Positions 17,362 through 24,889 of a DNA stretch of 59,948 nt are shown here, in pieces (position 1 is the first letter of the stretch; each line of letters starts with the position of its first letter). The notes beneath the pieces were generated by a model. The model ran no database searches and had not been told where the DNA came from. It worked only from the letters and a program-made list of their open reading frames with translations. The stretch is from NCBI RefSeq assembly GCF_008923365.1, contig NZ_WBMR01000002.1, positions 1 through 59,948 of the forward strand, written 5' to 3'. This DNA is from Actinomadura montaniterrae. Its GTDB lineage: Bacteria > Actinomycetota > Actinomycetes > Streptosporangiales > Streptosporangiaceae. A program made the position numbers and the translations under genes.

Positions 17362-18015
17362 GTGACGCCCCGGACACCTCGCGCGCGCCCCTACGGCGGC
17401 GTCCCCGCCGACCAGCGCCGGGCCCGCCGCCGGACCGCGCTGCTCGCGGCGGGGCTGCAACTGCTCGGAACGCAGGGGCTGGCGGCGACCACCGTGCGGA
17501 AGGTCTGCGCCGAGGCCGGACTCAACGACCGCTACTTCTACGAGAGCTTCCCCGACCGGGACGCCCTGCTCCTGGCGGTCGTCGACGACCAGGTCGACCA
17601 GGGCACCGCCGTGATCCTCTCCGCCGCCCGCGAGGCCCCCCGCCACCCGCAGGCCCGCACCCGCGCCGTGGTGACGGCGGTGTTCGACTTCCTGACCACC
17701 GACCCGCGCCGCGCCCACATCCTCACCCGCGCGTTCCCCTCCTCTCCCCTGCTCCAGCAGCGGCGCGTCGAGATCGTCCGCAGCCTGGCCGCCATCTTCG
17801 CCGCCCAGGCCCACGCGACGCTGGACCACGTCCCCGTCTCCGGCACCGACCTCGAACTGACGGGCCTGACCCTCACCGCCGGCCTCTGGGACCTGTTCAC
17901 CGCCTGGTTCCGCGGCGAGCTGGACATCGACCGCGACCACCTCATCGACTACACCGTCGCCCTGGTCCTGACGACCACCGACCTGGCCGCCCCCCTCCAC
18001 CACCGCCTCCACTGA
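17362..18015 (+). CDS. TetR family transcriptional regulator
   Basis: A 217-residue TetR protein. The N-terminal helix-turn-helix spans about 20-65 (LLGTQGLAATTVRKVCAEAGLNDRYFYESFPDRDALL), where NDRYFYESF is the recognition helix. The rest is the helical ligand domain. The GTG at 17362 is chosen because the protein then starts just before the HTH; the upstream in-frame extension would cover the palindrome. It probably represses the P450 gene and itself through the site at 17271-17298. Confidence 0.85.
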   Translation: MTPRTPRARPYGGVPADQRRARRRTALLAAGLQLLGTQGLAATTVRKVCAEAGLNDRYFYESFPDRDALLLAVVDDQVDQGTAVILSAAREAPRHPQARTRAVVTAVFDFLTTDPRRAHILTRAFPSSPLLQQRRVEIVRSLAAIFAAQAHATLDHVPVSGTDLELTGLTLTAGLWDLFTAWFRGELDIDRDHLIDYTVALVLTTTDLAAPLHHRLH

Positions 18016-18276
18016 CCGTTGCAGGCCGGCGCAGGCGGTCGCGTGCTCCCGCGGAGAGCCGGGCGCCCAGCCCGCCGCGCGCGACCAGCGTCACCGGCAG
18101 GCCCGGCCGGTATTCGGCGATCTCCGTGCCGGTCTCGATGCCGCGCCTGGGACGCCGCGGTCGCGGGCCCCGTGGCCGCCGAGCGCGTACAGCAGCGTGT
18201 TGTAGCCGAGCTCGCCGCCGCCGTCGGGGGCGGCGACGGTGACCCGGGCCACGCGCAGCCGTGTGGCAACGGTCAT
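18016..18276 (-). pseudogene. Remnant of an FAD/NAD-dependent oxidoreductase (NDH-2-like)
   Basis: Two homologous blocks on the minus strand are in different frames. The block at about 18175-18276 reads RLRVARVTVAAPDGGGELGY then NTLLYALGG, a typical middle part of type-II NADH dehydrogenase-like flavoproteins. The block at about 18030-18150 reads GIETGTEIAEYRPGLPVTLV then ARGGLGARLS, the second nucleotide-binding fold of the same family. The linker between them (in intact proteins several tens of residues that include the GGG-x-TGIE start) is missing, and both ends of the gene are gone. It is a decayed fragment with an internal deletion, lying against the TetR stop. Confidence 0.6.
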
Positions 18277-18359
18277 GCGCGGGTCGCGGGAAAGCGAGAG
18301 GATGTCGGCGGTCGTGAAATCACCTATCTCGTTTCGCTGACCGGAGGGATTCCATTCTT

Positions 18360-18875
18360 ATGGCCGAGGAGATTCAGACGGCTCTTTCCAGCAGGATCCG
18401 GTCAGCGGTCTTGTCGAGCTGGCTGGCGGCGCTGCTGATCGTCGCGACCTTCCTGCCGTGGCTGTCGACGACGCAGACTCCGAAGGGCCTGGGCGACACT
18501 CTCGAGACCTCGCGCAGCGTCGACCTGTGGCGTCTGGTGGAACCCGCGGCGTCGAACCATGTGCCGGGGACCGCCCGCGTGGCCGCCGCCCTGATCGCCT
18601 GCGCGGTGGCGGTGATCGTGTGGGTGGCCGCCGAAGGCGCCGCCCATCGTCAGACCGTCGTCGCGGCCTGCACCACCACCGCCGCGGCCGCGGTACAGGG
18701 ATATCTGGTCCATAAGGTGGCCGACAATGCCGACCTGTACAGCGGTCACGAGGACACTGACGCCGACAGCGTCGTCCATCATGTTCATATCGCCGTCGGT
18801 ATGTGGGCGACGCTGGGCCTGCTGATCATCGCCATGCTCGCGTTCATCGGCTTGTACTTGGGCGGTGAACGCTGA
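18360..18875 (+). CDS. Four-helix membrane protein, unknown function
   Basis: A 171-residue protein with about four membrane helices (roughly 18-35, 74-92, 99-117, 146-168) and a polar loop after the first (STTQTPKGLGDTLETSRSVDLWRLVEPAAS). GGAGGGA precedes the ATG by 10 nt. The last extracytoplasmic loop is acidic with histidines (SGHEDTDADSVVHHVHIAVG), a possible metal-binding spot. Not recognised as a family. The next gene also encodes a membrane protein and starts 179 nt later. Confidence 0.65.
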   Translation: MAEEIQTALSSRIRSAVLSSWLAALLIVATFLPWLSTTQTPKGLGDTLETSRSVDLWRLVEPAASNHVPGTARVAAALIACAVAVIVWVAAEGAAHRQTVVAACTTTAAAAVQGYLVHKVADNADLYSGHEDTDADSVVHHVHIAVGMWATLGLLIIAMLAFIGLYLGGER

Positions 18876-19053
18876 CCGAGAGCATTCCGCTTCGGGCGTC
18901 GGCGGCTCCGTTTCGCGGCGGCCGGTTAAGGGGCCTTCGCCTCCTGCTCAGGCCGGTACCGGCCTCGGCACCCGATCTTCGTGCCGTCCCGGCACCGCCG
19001 GCTTTATGATCTTCGTCGCCGGGTCGCCGGCGGGGAGAGGGACGGGATGTTCA

Positions 19054-20313
19054 GTGACGGCACCGCAGGATGAGCTGCAGATCGCGTACCGAAGCCGCAC
19101 CGTGTGGTTCTGGTCCGCGGTCTGGCCGGTCGCCCTCGCGCTGAGGTGGTTCCTCGGCGGGGACGCCGCGGGGCCGCTGGACCTGTGGTTCCTCGGCATC
19201 GCGCTCCTGGAGGCCAACGCGGTCATGACCGCGCTGCGCGCCAGGCGCGGCCTCACCCTCACGGCCCGCGAGGTCATCTGGCACAAGTACGAGATGCGCC
19301 TTTCGTGGGCCAACGTGACGGCGGTGGAGCAGAGCGCCCGCCGGGACGGCACGCGGCTGGTCGTCCGCGTCGGCGAGCCCGACCAGGCACTGGAGGAGGT
19401 GGCGTTCCCGGCCCGCCTGGAGGTCCGCGCCGACCTTCGGCGCTTCGGCGCCCCGGTCGTGCTGCGCGCCGGAAGCCTCGCGCGCCCCGCGGCGGAGGTC
19501 GTCGAGATCGCCGAGCGGCTGCGGCGCGAGTACGAGCCGCCCTCGGGGGTCATGAGGCTCTCGACCGGTGCCGTCTCGCCGGAACGGGACCGGGCCCGGC
19601 GGTCCGCTCGCCTGTGGGTCAGGCTGGCGAGCGCCGGCTTCGGCGTGCTGCTGGCCGCCGTCATCGTCAGCATCACGGCGCCGGCCCCCGCCCCGCAGCT
19701 CACCTTCGCCTTCAAACGGACCACCGGCCCGGGTTACATGGACCAGACCCTCATGATGAACAACTACGGGTCCACGGCCACGGCGCCGTCCCTGACGTTC
19801 GTTCCGCTCGACTGGACGGGGCACGTGCTCCCCGGCGTCACGGTCCGGACCGCGTACGGAAGCGACCGCGGGCTGGTCGTCCTGCCGCCCCGCTCGACCG
19901 GCGCCGACGTGCTCGCCTTCGACGGTCCCGGCTTCCGGAACGTCGCCGACGTCCGGGTGACCGTGCGGCACCAGGAGCACCCCAAGCAACCGGCGCACGC
20001 CGCCGGTGAACTGCAGGCGCGCCGGTTGATCGGCACCGGGTACACCGAGGCCGGCCAGGACTTCGACACCGTGGTCGTGCACAACACCAACGGCGTGGCG
20101 GTCTCCGTACGTCTGGTGTGCATTCTCTGGGAGGACCCGCCTCCCGGCGCCGCCCAGCAGATGGTGCGCAGCCTCCCCATCGGCGGGCTGATCTCGATGG
20201 CTCCCTACGCCAAGATCCGGGTTCCGGTGACGGAACCGGTCCGGAGCCTGGCCAGAAGCTGCGGAAGCGTCAAGGTCTACTACTCGCGCTCGACCGATCT
20301 GGTCAACGTGTAG
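19054..20313 (+). CDS. Membrane protein with PH-like domain and extracytoplasmic domain
   Basis: A 419-residue protein read from GTG at 19054; an in-frame ATG at 19009 is an alternative. Two helices (about 12-30 and 37-55) are followed by a PH-like domain (LTLTAREVIWHKYEMRLSWANVTAVE, the pattern of bacterial PH domains) to about 170. A third helix (about 190-212) leads to a beta-rich outer domain rich in Val, Thr and Gly that ends SLARSCGSVKVYYSRSTD. One Cys pair may form a disulfide. Function unknown. A 16-bp palindrome (18950-18965) and a TATGAT box (19005-19010) lie in the upstream gap. Confidence 0.65.
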   Translation: MTAPQDELQIAYRSRTVWFWSAVWPVALALRWFLGGDAAGPLDLWFLGIALLEANAVMTALRARRGLTLTAREVIWHKYEMRLSWANVTAVEQSARRDGTRLVVRVGEPDQALEEVAFPARLEVRADLRRFGAPVVLRAGSLARPAAEVVEIAERLRREYEPPSGVMRLSTGAVSPERDRARRSARLWVRLASAGFGVLLAAVIVSITAPAPAPQLTFAFKRTTGPGYMDQTLMMNNYGSTATAPSLTFVPLDWTGHVLPGVTVRTAYGSDRGLVVLPPRSTGADVLAFDGPGFRNVADVRVTVRHQEHPKQPAHAAGELQARRLIGTGYTEAGQDFDTVVVHNTNGVAVSVRLVCILWEDPPPGAAQQMVRSLPIGGLISMAPYAKIRVPVTEPVRSLARSCGSVKVYYSRSTDLVNV

Positions 20314-20329
20314 GCCGCGTCGTCGCGGG

Positions 20330-20731
20330 TCAGAACATTCCGTGCGGGTGAAGCACGTCGTCGGGGACGGGTTGAACGACGTCCCAGTGCTCGACGATCT
20401 TGCCCACGTCGACGCGGAAGAGGTCGACGGTGGCGAGGTCGCCCTGCGGGGCGGCCACGTGGGTGTGTACGGCGACCAGGTCGCCGTCCGCGAGGACGTG
20501 CTTGGCCTCCACGGTCGCGTCTCGCAGGTGGGCGCTGCCGGGCCCGCTCAAGAAGTCGGCGAACGCCTGGCGACCGGACTGGATGGCGGGGTCATGCGCC
20601 ACGCGCGGGTTATGGGAGACGAATTCGTCGCCCAGCAGTTCGGTGAAGCCGGCGATGTCGCCCGCGCCGAACCGGGTGACGGCCTCCATGACGAGCAGCC
20701 GGTTCTGGTCGGTGCGTAGGGTCGATGCCAT
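20330..20731 (-). CDS. SnoaL/NTF2-like protein
   Basis: A 133-residue SnoaL-like fold protein: FVSHNPRVAHDPAIQSGRQAFADFLSG, LADGDLVAVHTHVAAP and DLFRVDVGKIVEHWDVVQPVPDD are in the family's order. Such proteins bind small hydrophobic molecules or catalyse aldol-type steps. It lies divergent from a SigJ-like sigma factor that has lost its own C-terminal SnoaL domain, and a perfect 20-bp palindrome lies between them. The stop at 20330 is 16 bp from the converging membrane-protein gene. Confidence 0.85.
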   Translation of the reverse strand: MASTLRTDQNRLLVMEAVTRFGAGDIAGFTELLGDEFVSHNPRVAHDPAIQSGRQAFADFLSGPGSAHLRDATVEAKHVLADGDLVAVHTHVAAPQGDLATVDLFRVDVGKIVEHWDVVQPVPDDVLHPHGMF

Positions 20732-20789
20732 GTCACGCCTTTCGGGGTCGGTGATCCGTATGCACCCGGTGAGACGGATGCGGGTCCGC

Positions 20790-20809
20790 CGGCGTCACGC
20801 GTGACGCCG
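20790..20809. promoter_or_regulatory. 20-bp perfect palindrome between SnoaL and sigma-factor genes
   Basis: CGGCGTCACGCGTGACGCCG is fully symmetric with no spacer, 46 bp upstream of the sigma-factor ATG (20856) and 58 bp upstream of the SnoaL start. A half-site TCACGCC recurs at 20731-20737 next to the SnoaL start. It could be an operator for both genes. No regulator gene is adjacent apart from the sigma factor. Confidence 0.55.
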
Positions 20810-20855
20810 ACGCCCCCTGGACCGTCTTGTTGATGAGGTCCCTACGGGAGGTGCA

Positions 20856-21452
20856 ATGGACACAGCGGGCGAACTGTTCGAGAGGCACCGGGCCGCGCTT
20901 TCGGCCGCGGCGTACCGGATGCTCGGCAACCGGGCAGATGCCGACGACGTCCTTCAAGAGGCATGGCTTCGCTGGAGCCGGGTGGATCACCGTTCAGTCG
21001 CGGACCCGGGCGCGTATCTGTTCCGGCTGGTGACCCGCCAGGCGATCGACGAGCTTCGCAAGATACGGGCGCGCCGGGAAGTGCCGGCCAGCGGGGATCG
21101 GCCGTCCGAGCCGGGCGTCGAGCCGCGTCCGGTCGACGCGGTGGCGGCGGGCGTGCTGGTCGTCCTGGAGACCCTGGCCCCGACGGAGCGCGCGGTGTTC
21201 CTACTGCACGACGTGTTCGGCTTCTCGCACGCGGAGATCGCGGCCATCGTCGGACGCACCGAACGGGCGGTGCGGCAGATGGCGTACCGGGCCCGGCGGC
21301 ACGTCCGGGCGCGCCGTCCGCGGTTCCGGCCCACGCCGGCCGAGCACCGGGCGACCACCGAACGCTTCCTGGCCGCCGCCGCGCTCGGCGGCGACCTGGC
21401 GGGCTACGGCACGGCCTGCGCCAGGGAGTTACAGAGCTTTCGCCACGTGTAG
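20856..21452 (+). CDS. SigJ-like ECF sigma factor lacking the SnoaL domain (truncated)
   Basis: A 198-residue ECF sigma factor of the SigJ/ECF41 type. Region 2 is at about 6-70 (LFERHRAALSAAAYRMLGNRADADDVLQEAWLRW) and region 4 at about 105-160 (LETLAPTERAVFLLHDVFGFSHAEIAAIVGRTERAVRQMAYRARRHV). Family members run to about 280-300 residues with a C-terminal SnoaL domain. Here homology ends at ERFLAAAALGGDLA, followed by 16 unrelated residues and a stop, and no other frame continues the domain. ECF41 activity is controlled by that domain, so this copy may be deregulated, inactive, or controlled in trans by the divergent SnoaL protein. ATG has GGGAGG upstream. Confidence 0.8.
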   Translation: MDTAGELFERHRAALSAAAYRMLGNRADADDVLQEAWLRWSRVDHRSVADPGAYLFRLVTRQAIDELRKIRARREVPASGDRPSEPGVEPRPVDAVAAGVLVVLETLAPTERAVFLLHDVFGFSHAEIAAIVGRTERAVRQMAYRARRHVRARRPRFRPTPAEHRATTERFLAAAALGGDLAGYGTACARELQSFRHV

Positions 21453-21528
21453 AACTTCTGTAATGTCACCGGGGCGGCATCGCCTGCCGGGCGCCGGCGG
21501 GTTCCCGCACTGACGGACAGGAGTCTGC

Positions 21529-22410
21529 ATGTCGACGGTCTTGTACGAGAGCCGGGATCGCAAGGCGTACCTGACGCTGAACCGGCCGGAACGGCTCAAC
21601 GCCATCGACTTCGCCATGCCCGGGGACCTGGCCGCCGCCGTCCGGCGGGCGAACCAGGACCCCAGCGTGCACGTGATCGTCCTGCAGGGCGCCGGCCGCG
21701 CCTTCTGCTCGGGATACGACCTGAAGATCTCCGCGGAGGACGGCCAGGGGACGCAGGGGTCCGGCGGCGGCGACCCGGTCTGGGACCCGATCCAGGACTA
21801 CACGGCGATGAAGTCGTTCACCGACGACTACTTCTCCCTGTGGCGGTCGCTCAAGCCGACGATCGCGAAGGTGCACGGGTTCGCGGTCGCCGGCGGGAGC
21901 GACATCGCGCTGTCGTGCGACCTGGTGGTCATGGCCGACGACGCGCGGATCGGGTACATGCCGGCGCGAGTCTGGGGCTGCCCGACCACCGCGATGTGGG
22001 TCTACCGGCTGGGCGCCGAACGCGCCAAGCGGATGCTGCTCACCGGCGACACCATCGACGGACGGCAGGCGGCCGACTGGGGCCTGGTCCTGGAGTCCGT
22101 GCCCGCCGACGACCTCGACGGCGCGGTCGAGGCCCTCGCCGACCGCATCGCGGGCGTCCCGATCAACCAGCTCGCCATGCAGAAGCTCATGATCAACCAG
22201 GCGTACGACAACATGGGGCTGCACGGGACCCAGATCCTCGCGACCCTCTTCGACGGCATCACCCGGCACTCCCCCGAGGGCCGCTGGTTCCAGGAGTTCG
22301 CCGCCGCCCACGGCTTCCACGAGGCCGTCAAATGGCGCGATTCCGGCCGCTGGATCCCCGACGGCGGCGGCCCCGTCCCCGACGCGGCCGACCTCGACCG
22401 AGAACCCTGA
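21529..22410 (+). CDS. Crotonase (enoyl-CoA hydratase/isomerase family) with altered active site
   Basis: A 293-residue crotonase with CAGGAG 6 nt before the ATG. The oxyanion hole is intact (AFCSGYDL at 59-65 and GFAVAGGSDIA at 117-127). The first catalytic Glu of hydratases is replaced by Asp125 and the second lies where this protein has Ala146 (IGYMPARVWG instead of a PE pair). Water addition as in classic hydratases is thus doubtful; an isomerase, dehalogenase or C-C hydrolase type of reaction is possible. It stands alone between the sigma factor and a GAP-family gene. Confidence 0.85.
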   Translation: MSTVLYESRDRKAYLTLNRPERLNAIDFAMPGDLAAAVRRANQDPSVHVIVLQGAGRAFCSGYDLKISAEDGQGTQGSGGGDPVWDPIQDYTAMKSFTDDYFSLWRSLKPTIAKVHGFAVAGGSDIALSCDLVVMADDARIGYMPARVWGCPTTAMWVYRLGAERAKRMLLTGDTIDGRQAADWGLVLESVPADDLDGAVEALADRIAGVPINQLAMQKLMINQAYDNMGLHGTQILATLFDGITRHSPEGRWFQEFAAAHGFHEAVKWRDSGRWIPDGGGPVPDAADLDREP

Positions 22411-22554
22411 TCCCGGATCCGGGCCCGGCAGGACCTGGACGGCCGCCCGCACGAGCGCCGGCCGGCAGCGGCGTGCCTCGGGTGCGGTATTCGGCTTGAT
22501 CAAATTGGGTACTCCGACAGTCCGGCGACCATAACGGGCTGGTTCGGGGGCGAC

Positions 22555-23235
22555 ATGGGCGAGGTCATCGGGACACTGCTGCCATTGGCGATCGGGGTCG
22601 CGGTCAGCCCGATCCCCATCATCGCGGTCATCCTCATGCTGCTGGCGCCGCGCGCCCGCGCCACCGGCCTCGGCTTCCTGGCGGGCTGGGTCTGCGGCGT
22701 CCTCGCGGCGACGGTCGTGCTCCTGCTGATCGCCAACGGGCTGGGCATGACCGCCGCGTCGGGGCGGCCCAAGACCGGCGTCTCCTGGATCAAGCTGCTG
22801 CTGGGCGTGCTCCTGCTCATCCTCGCCGCCAAGCAGTTCACCGCCCGTCCCGACCCGGGAGAGCAGGCGGAGATGCCGGCGTGGATGAAGGCCATCGACA
22901 CCTTCACGCCCGTCAGGGCCGCGTCCCTGGGCGTGCTGCTGTCGGCGGTGAACCCGAAGAACCTGATGATGTGCGCCGCGGCCGGAATCGCCGTCAGCCA
23001 GGGGCGGTTGAGCACCGGCGGCCAGATCGTGGCCGTCGCCGTCTTCACCCTGATCGCGGTGTCCAGCGTGGCGGTTCCCGTGATCGTCTACGTCGCCGAC
23101 ACCGCGCGCATGCGCCGGCCGCTGGACGCCCTGAAGACCTGGCTCGAACGCAACAACACCACGGTCATGTTCGTGCTGCTGCTCGTCATCGGCGTCGTCC
23201 TGATCGGCAAGGGCATCGGCGGCCTCATCGGCTGA
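22555..23235 (+). CDS. GAP/Sap family membrane protein
   Basis: A 226-residue, six-helix protein of the GAP family (mycobacterial Sap proteins for lipid addressing, LysE-like fold). Visible marks are GVAVSPIPIIAVILMLLAPRA in helix 1, FLAGWVCG in helix 2, LLSAVNPKNLMMCAAAG in helix 4, and LKTWLERNNTTVMFVLLLVIGVVLIGKGIGG at the end, all usual for the family. It may export or address a lipid or small molecule. The ATG at 22555 follows GGGGGCGAC. It converges on the WYL regulator gene with a 24-bp gap. Confidence 0.85.
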   Translation: MGEVIGTLLPLAIGVAVSPIPIIAVILMLLAPRARATGLGFLAGWVCGVLAATVVLLLIANGLGMTAASGRPKTGVSWIKLLLGVLLLILAAKQFTARPDPGEQAEMPAWMKAIDTFTPVRAASLGVLLSAVNPKNLMMCAAAGIAVSQGRLSTGGQIVAVAVFTLIAVSSVAVPVIVYVADTARMRRPLDALKTWLERNNTTVMFVLLLVIGVVLIGKGIGGLIG

Positions 23236-23259
23236 CCGGCCCGGCAGGGGAATCGCCCG

Positions 23260-24240
23260 TCAGCCCTCGGGACGGCTCGCGTAGGAGCGGGCGATCGCGG
23301 CGGCGCGGTCGCGCAGGGAGATGCGCAACCACTGCGGGGCCAGGGCCTCCGCGTTCGCGGCGAGCTGCCACAGCGCCCACTCGGCGTGTCTCCGGTCCTG
23401 GAAGGTCACCTCCAGCCGCAGCCGCCCGTCCGCCTCGGCTTCCTCGGCGAGGACGGCCAGCGCGGTGCCCGCCAGCTCCTCCCGCCGCGCCGGGTCCACC
23501 CGTACCAGCACGGTGACCTGGTCGCCGCCGGTGCGGAACCGCGTGCTGCGCTCCCGCCAGGCCCGGTCCAGGTCGACCCGGTCCGGTCGCTGCGCGGGTT
23601 CGGCGAGTTCCTCGGCGGCCAGCACACGCGACAGCCGGTAGGTGCGGTCCTCGCCGGACCGCGTGGCCAGCAGGTAGCCCTGGCCGCGAACCGTGACGAG
23701 GCCGACCGGGTCCACCGTGCGCCACTTCGGCGGCTGGCCGAAGGCCGCGTAACGGATGCGCAGCCGGTGCCCGGCGAACACCGCGCGCCGGACCTCGGCC
23801 ACCACGGCGTCGGGCACCTCTTCGGTGACGAGCCGGCGCGAGAGGAGATCGGTCTCCGGGTCGATGAGCAGGCGCTGGGCCGCGCCGGCCGCCATGTCCC
23901 GATGGCCCTCGGGCAGCGCGTCGACGACCTTGAGCATGGCCGACGCGAGCGCCGAGCCGAGGCCGAACGCCTGCGCGCCGCGCCGCGATCCGGCGATCAG
24001 CAGGGCGAGGGCCTCGTCGTGGTTCAGCCCGGTGAGCTCCGTCCGGAACCCGGGCAGCAGCGCGAACCCGCCGTGCCGGCCGCGTTCGGCGTAGACCGGG
24101 ACGCCCGCCGCGGACAGCGCCTCGATGTCGCGCAGCACGGTGCGGGTGGACACCTCCAGCTCGCGGGCCAGCGTGGCCGCGGACAGCCGGCCGTGCCGGC
24201 GCAGCAGCAGCACCAGCGAGACCAGCCGATCGGCGCGCAT
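23260..24240 (-). CDS. WYL-domain helix-turn-helix regulator
   Basis: A 326-residue regulator of the YafY/DeoR-HTH plus WYL type. The HTH is at about 1-60 (RADRLVSLVLLLRRHGRLSAATLARELEVSTRTVLRDIEALSAAGVPVYAERGRHGGFAL). The WYL ligand domain is at about 140-215 (LRIRYAAFGQPPKWRTVDPVGLVTVRGQGYLLATRS), followed by the WCX C-terminal part. ATG at 24240 puts the start just before the HTH. It is divergent from a RidA-like gene with a 21-bp operator-like palindrome that begins 12 bp from its start codon, so autoregulation together with control of the RidA gene is likely. Confidence 0.85.
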   Translation of the reverse strand: MRADRLVSLVLLLRRHGRLSAATLARELEVSTRTVLRDIEALSAAGVPVYAERGRHGGFALLPGFRTELTGLNHDEALALLIAGSRRGAQAFGLGSALASAMLKVVDALPEGHRDMAAGAAQRLLIDPETDLLSRRLVTEEVPDAVVAEVRRAVFAGHRLRIRYAAFGQPPKWRTVDPVGLVTVRGQGYLLATRSGEDRTYRLSRVLAAEELAEPAQRPDRVDLDRAWRERSTRFRTGGDQVTVLVRVDPARREELAGTALAVLAEEAEADGRLRLEVTFQDRRHAEWALWQLAANAEALAPQWLRISLRDRAAAIARSYASRPEG

Positions 24241-24251
24241 ACGCGGAAAAT

Positions 24252-24272
24252 ACACGACACAGGGTGTCGTGT
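24252..24272. promoter_or_regulatory. Operator palindrome between WYL regulator and RidA genes
   Basis: Perfect 9-bp arms ACACGACAC (24252-24260) and GTGTCGTGT (24264-24272) flank a 3-bp spacer AGG. The site lies 12 bp upstream of the WYL gene and 81 bp upstream of the RidA start. Confidence 0.7.
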
Positions 24273-24352
24273 TTCGCTGCGAGGCTCGTCGGCACGGCGT
24301 CGAGGAAGGCCGATCGACGCCTGTGTCCCCCAACGAATCGAATGGAGCCGAT

Positions 24353-24754
24353 GTGGCGATGGAGCGAACGGCGGTCAACCCGTGGGCGTGGTCCGTGGAG
24401 ATGGGCTACAACCAGGGTGAGGTCGTCTCCGGGCAGACCCGCACCCTGTACTGCTCCGGGCAGACGGCGATGAGCGGCGACGGCAGGCCCCGGCACGCCG
24501 GTGACATGGCGGCGCAGCTGGCGCTGAGCCTCGGCAACCTGGAGGCCGTGCTCGGCGAGGCCGGCATGTCCCTCGCGAACCTCGTCCGGCTCAACGTCTA
24601 CACCACCGACGTCGAGCGGCTCTTCGAGCACTACGGCGTGCTGGCGTCGCGGCTGGGCGCCGCCGGGGTGGCACCGTCCACCACGATGCTCGGCGTGACC
24701 CGGCTGGCGATCCCCGACCTGATGGTCGAGCTCGAAGGCACCGCCGTCGCGTGA
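24353..24754 (+). CDS. RidA family protein (enamine/imine deaminase-like)
   Basis: A 133-residue Rid-family protein. The order VNPWAWSVEMGYNQGEVVSG, LYCSGQTAMSGDGRPRHAGDMAAQ, LVRLNVYTTDVERLF, PSTTMLGVTRLAIPDLMVELEGTAV is that of the YjgF/Rid fold. The catalytic Arg of RidA proper (R105) has a possible counterpart in the TRLAIPDL segment. GTG at 24353 is preferred, with GGAG 5 nt upstream, over ATG at 24359. It is probably under the WYL regulator next door and may deaminate a reactive enamine. It is followed by a strong terminator. Confidence 0.85.
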   Translation: MAMERTAVNPWAWSVEMGYNQGEVVSGQTRTLYCSGQTAMSGDGRPRHAGDMAAQLALSLGNLEAVLGEAGMSLANLVRLNVYTTDVERLFEHYGVLASRLGAAGVAPSTTMLGVTRLAIPDLMVELEGTAVA

Positions 24755-24763
24755 CGCGTACCG

Positions 24764-24793
24764 GCCGCCTCCGGCAAGCCTGCCGGAGGCGGC
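24764..24793. terminator. Intrinsic-type hairpin between RidA and NmrA-like genes
   Basis: A perfect 13-bp stem, GCCGCCTCCGGCA (24764-24776) with TGCCGGAGGCGGC (24781-24793), and a 4-nt loop. It lies 10 nt after the RidA stop, in a convergent gap (24755-24889), so it can end transcripts from both sides. There is no clear T run. Confidence 0.65.
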
Positions 24794-24889
24794 ACGCGCG
24801 GCAGAGGCGGGAGAATCGCGGCACGCGATCACCCTCCCATGGCACCACCCGTAGCCATCCGCCGGCGCCGATTCATGACGGGCCGGCGT

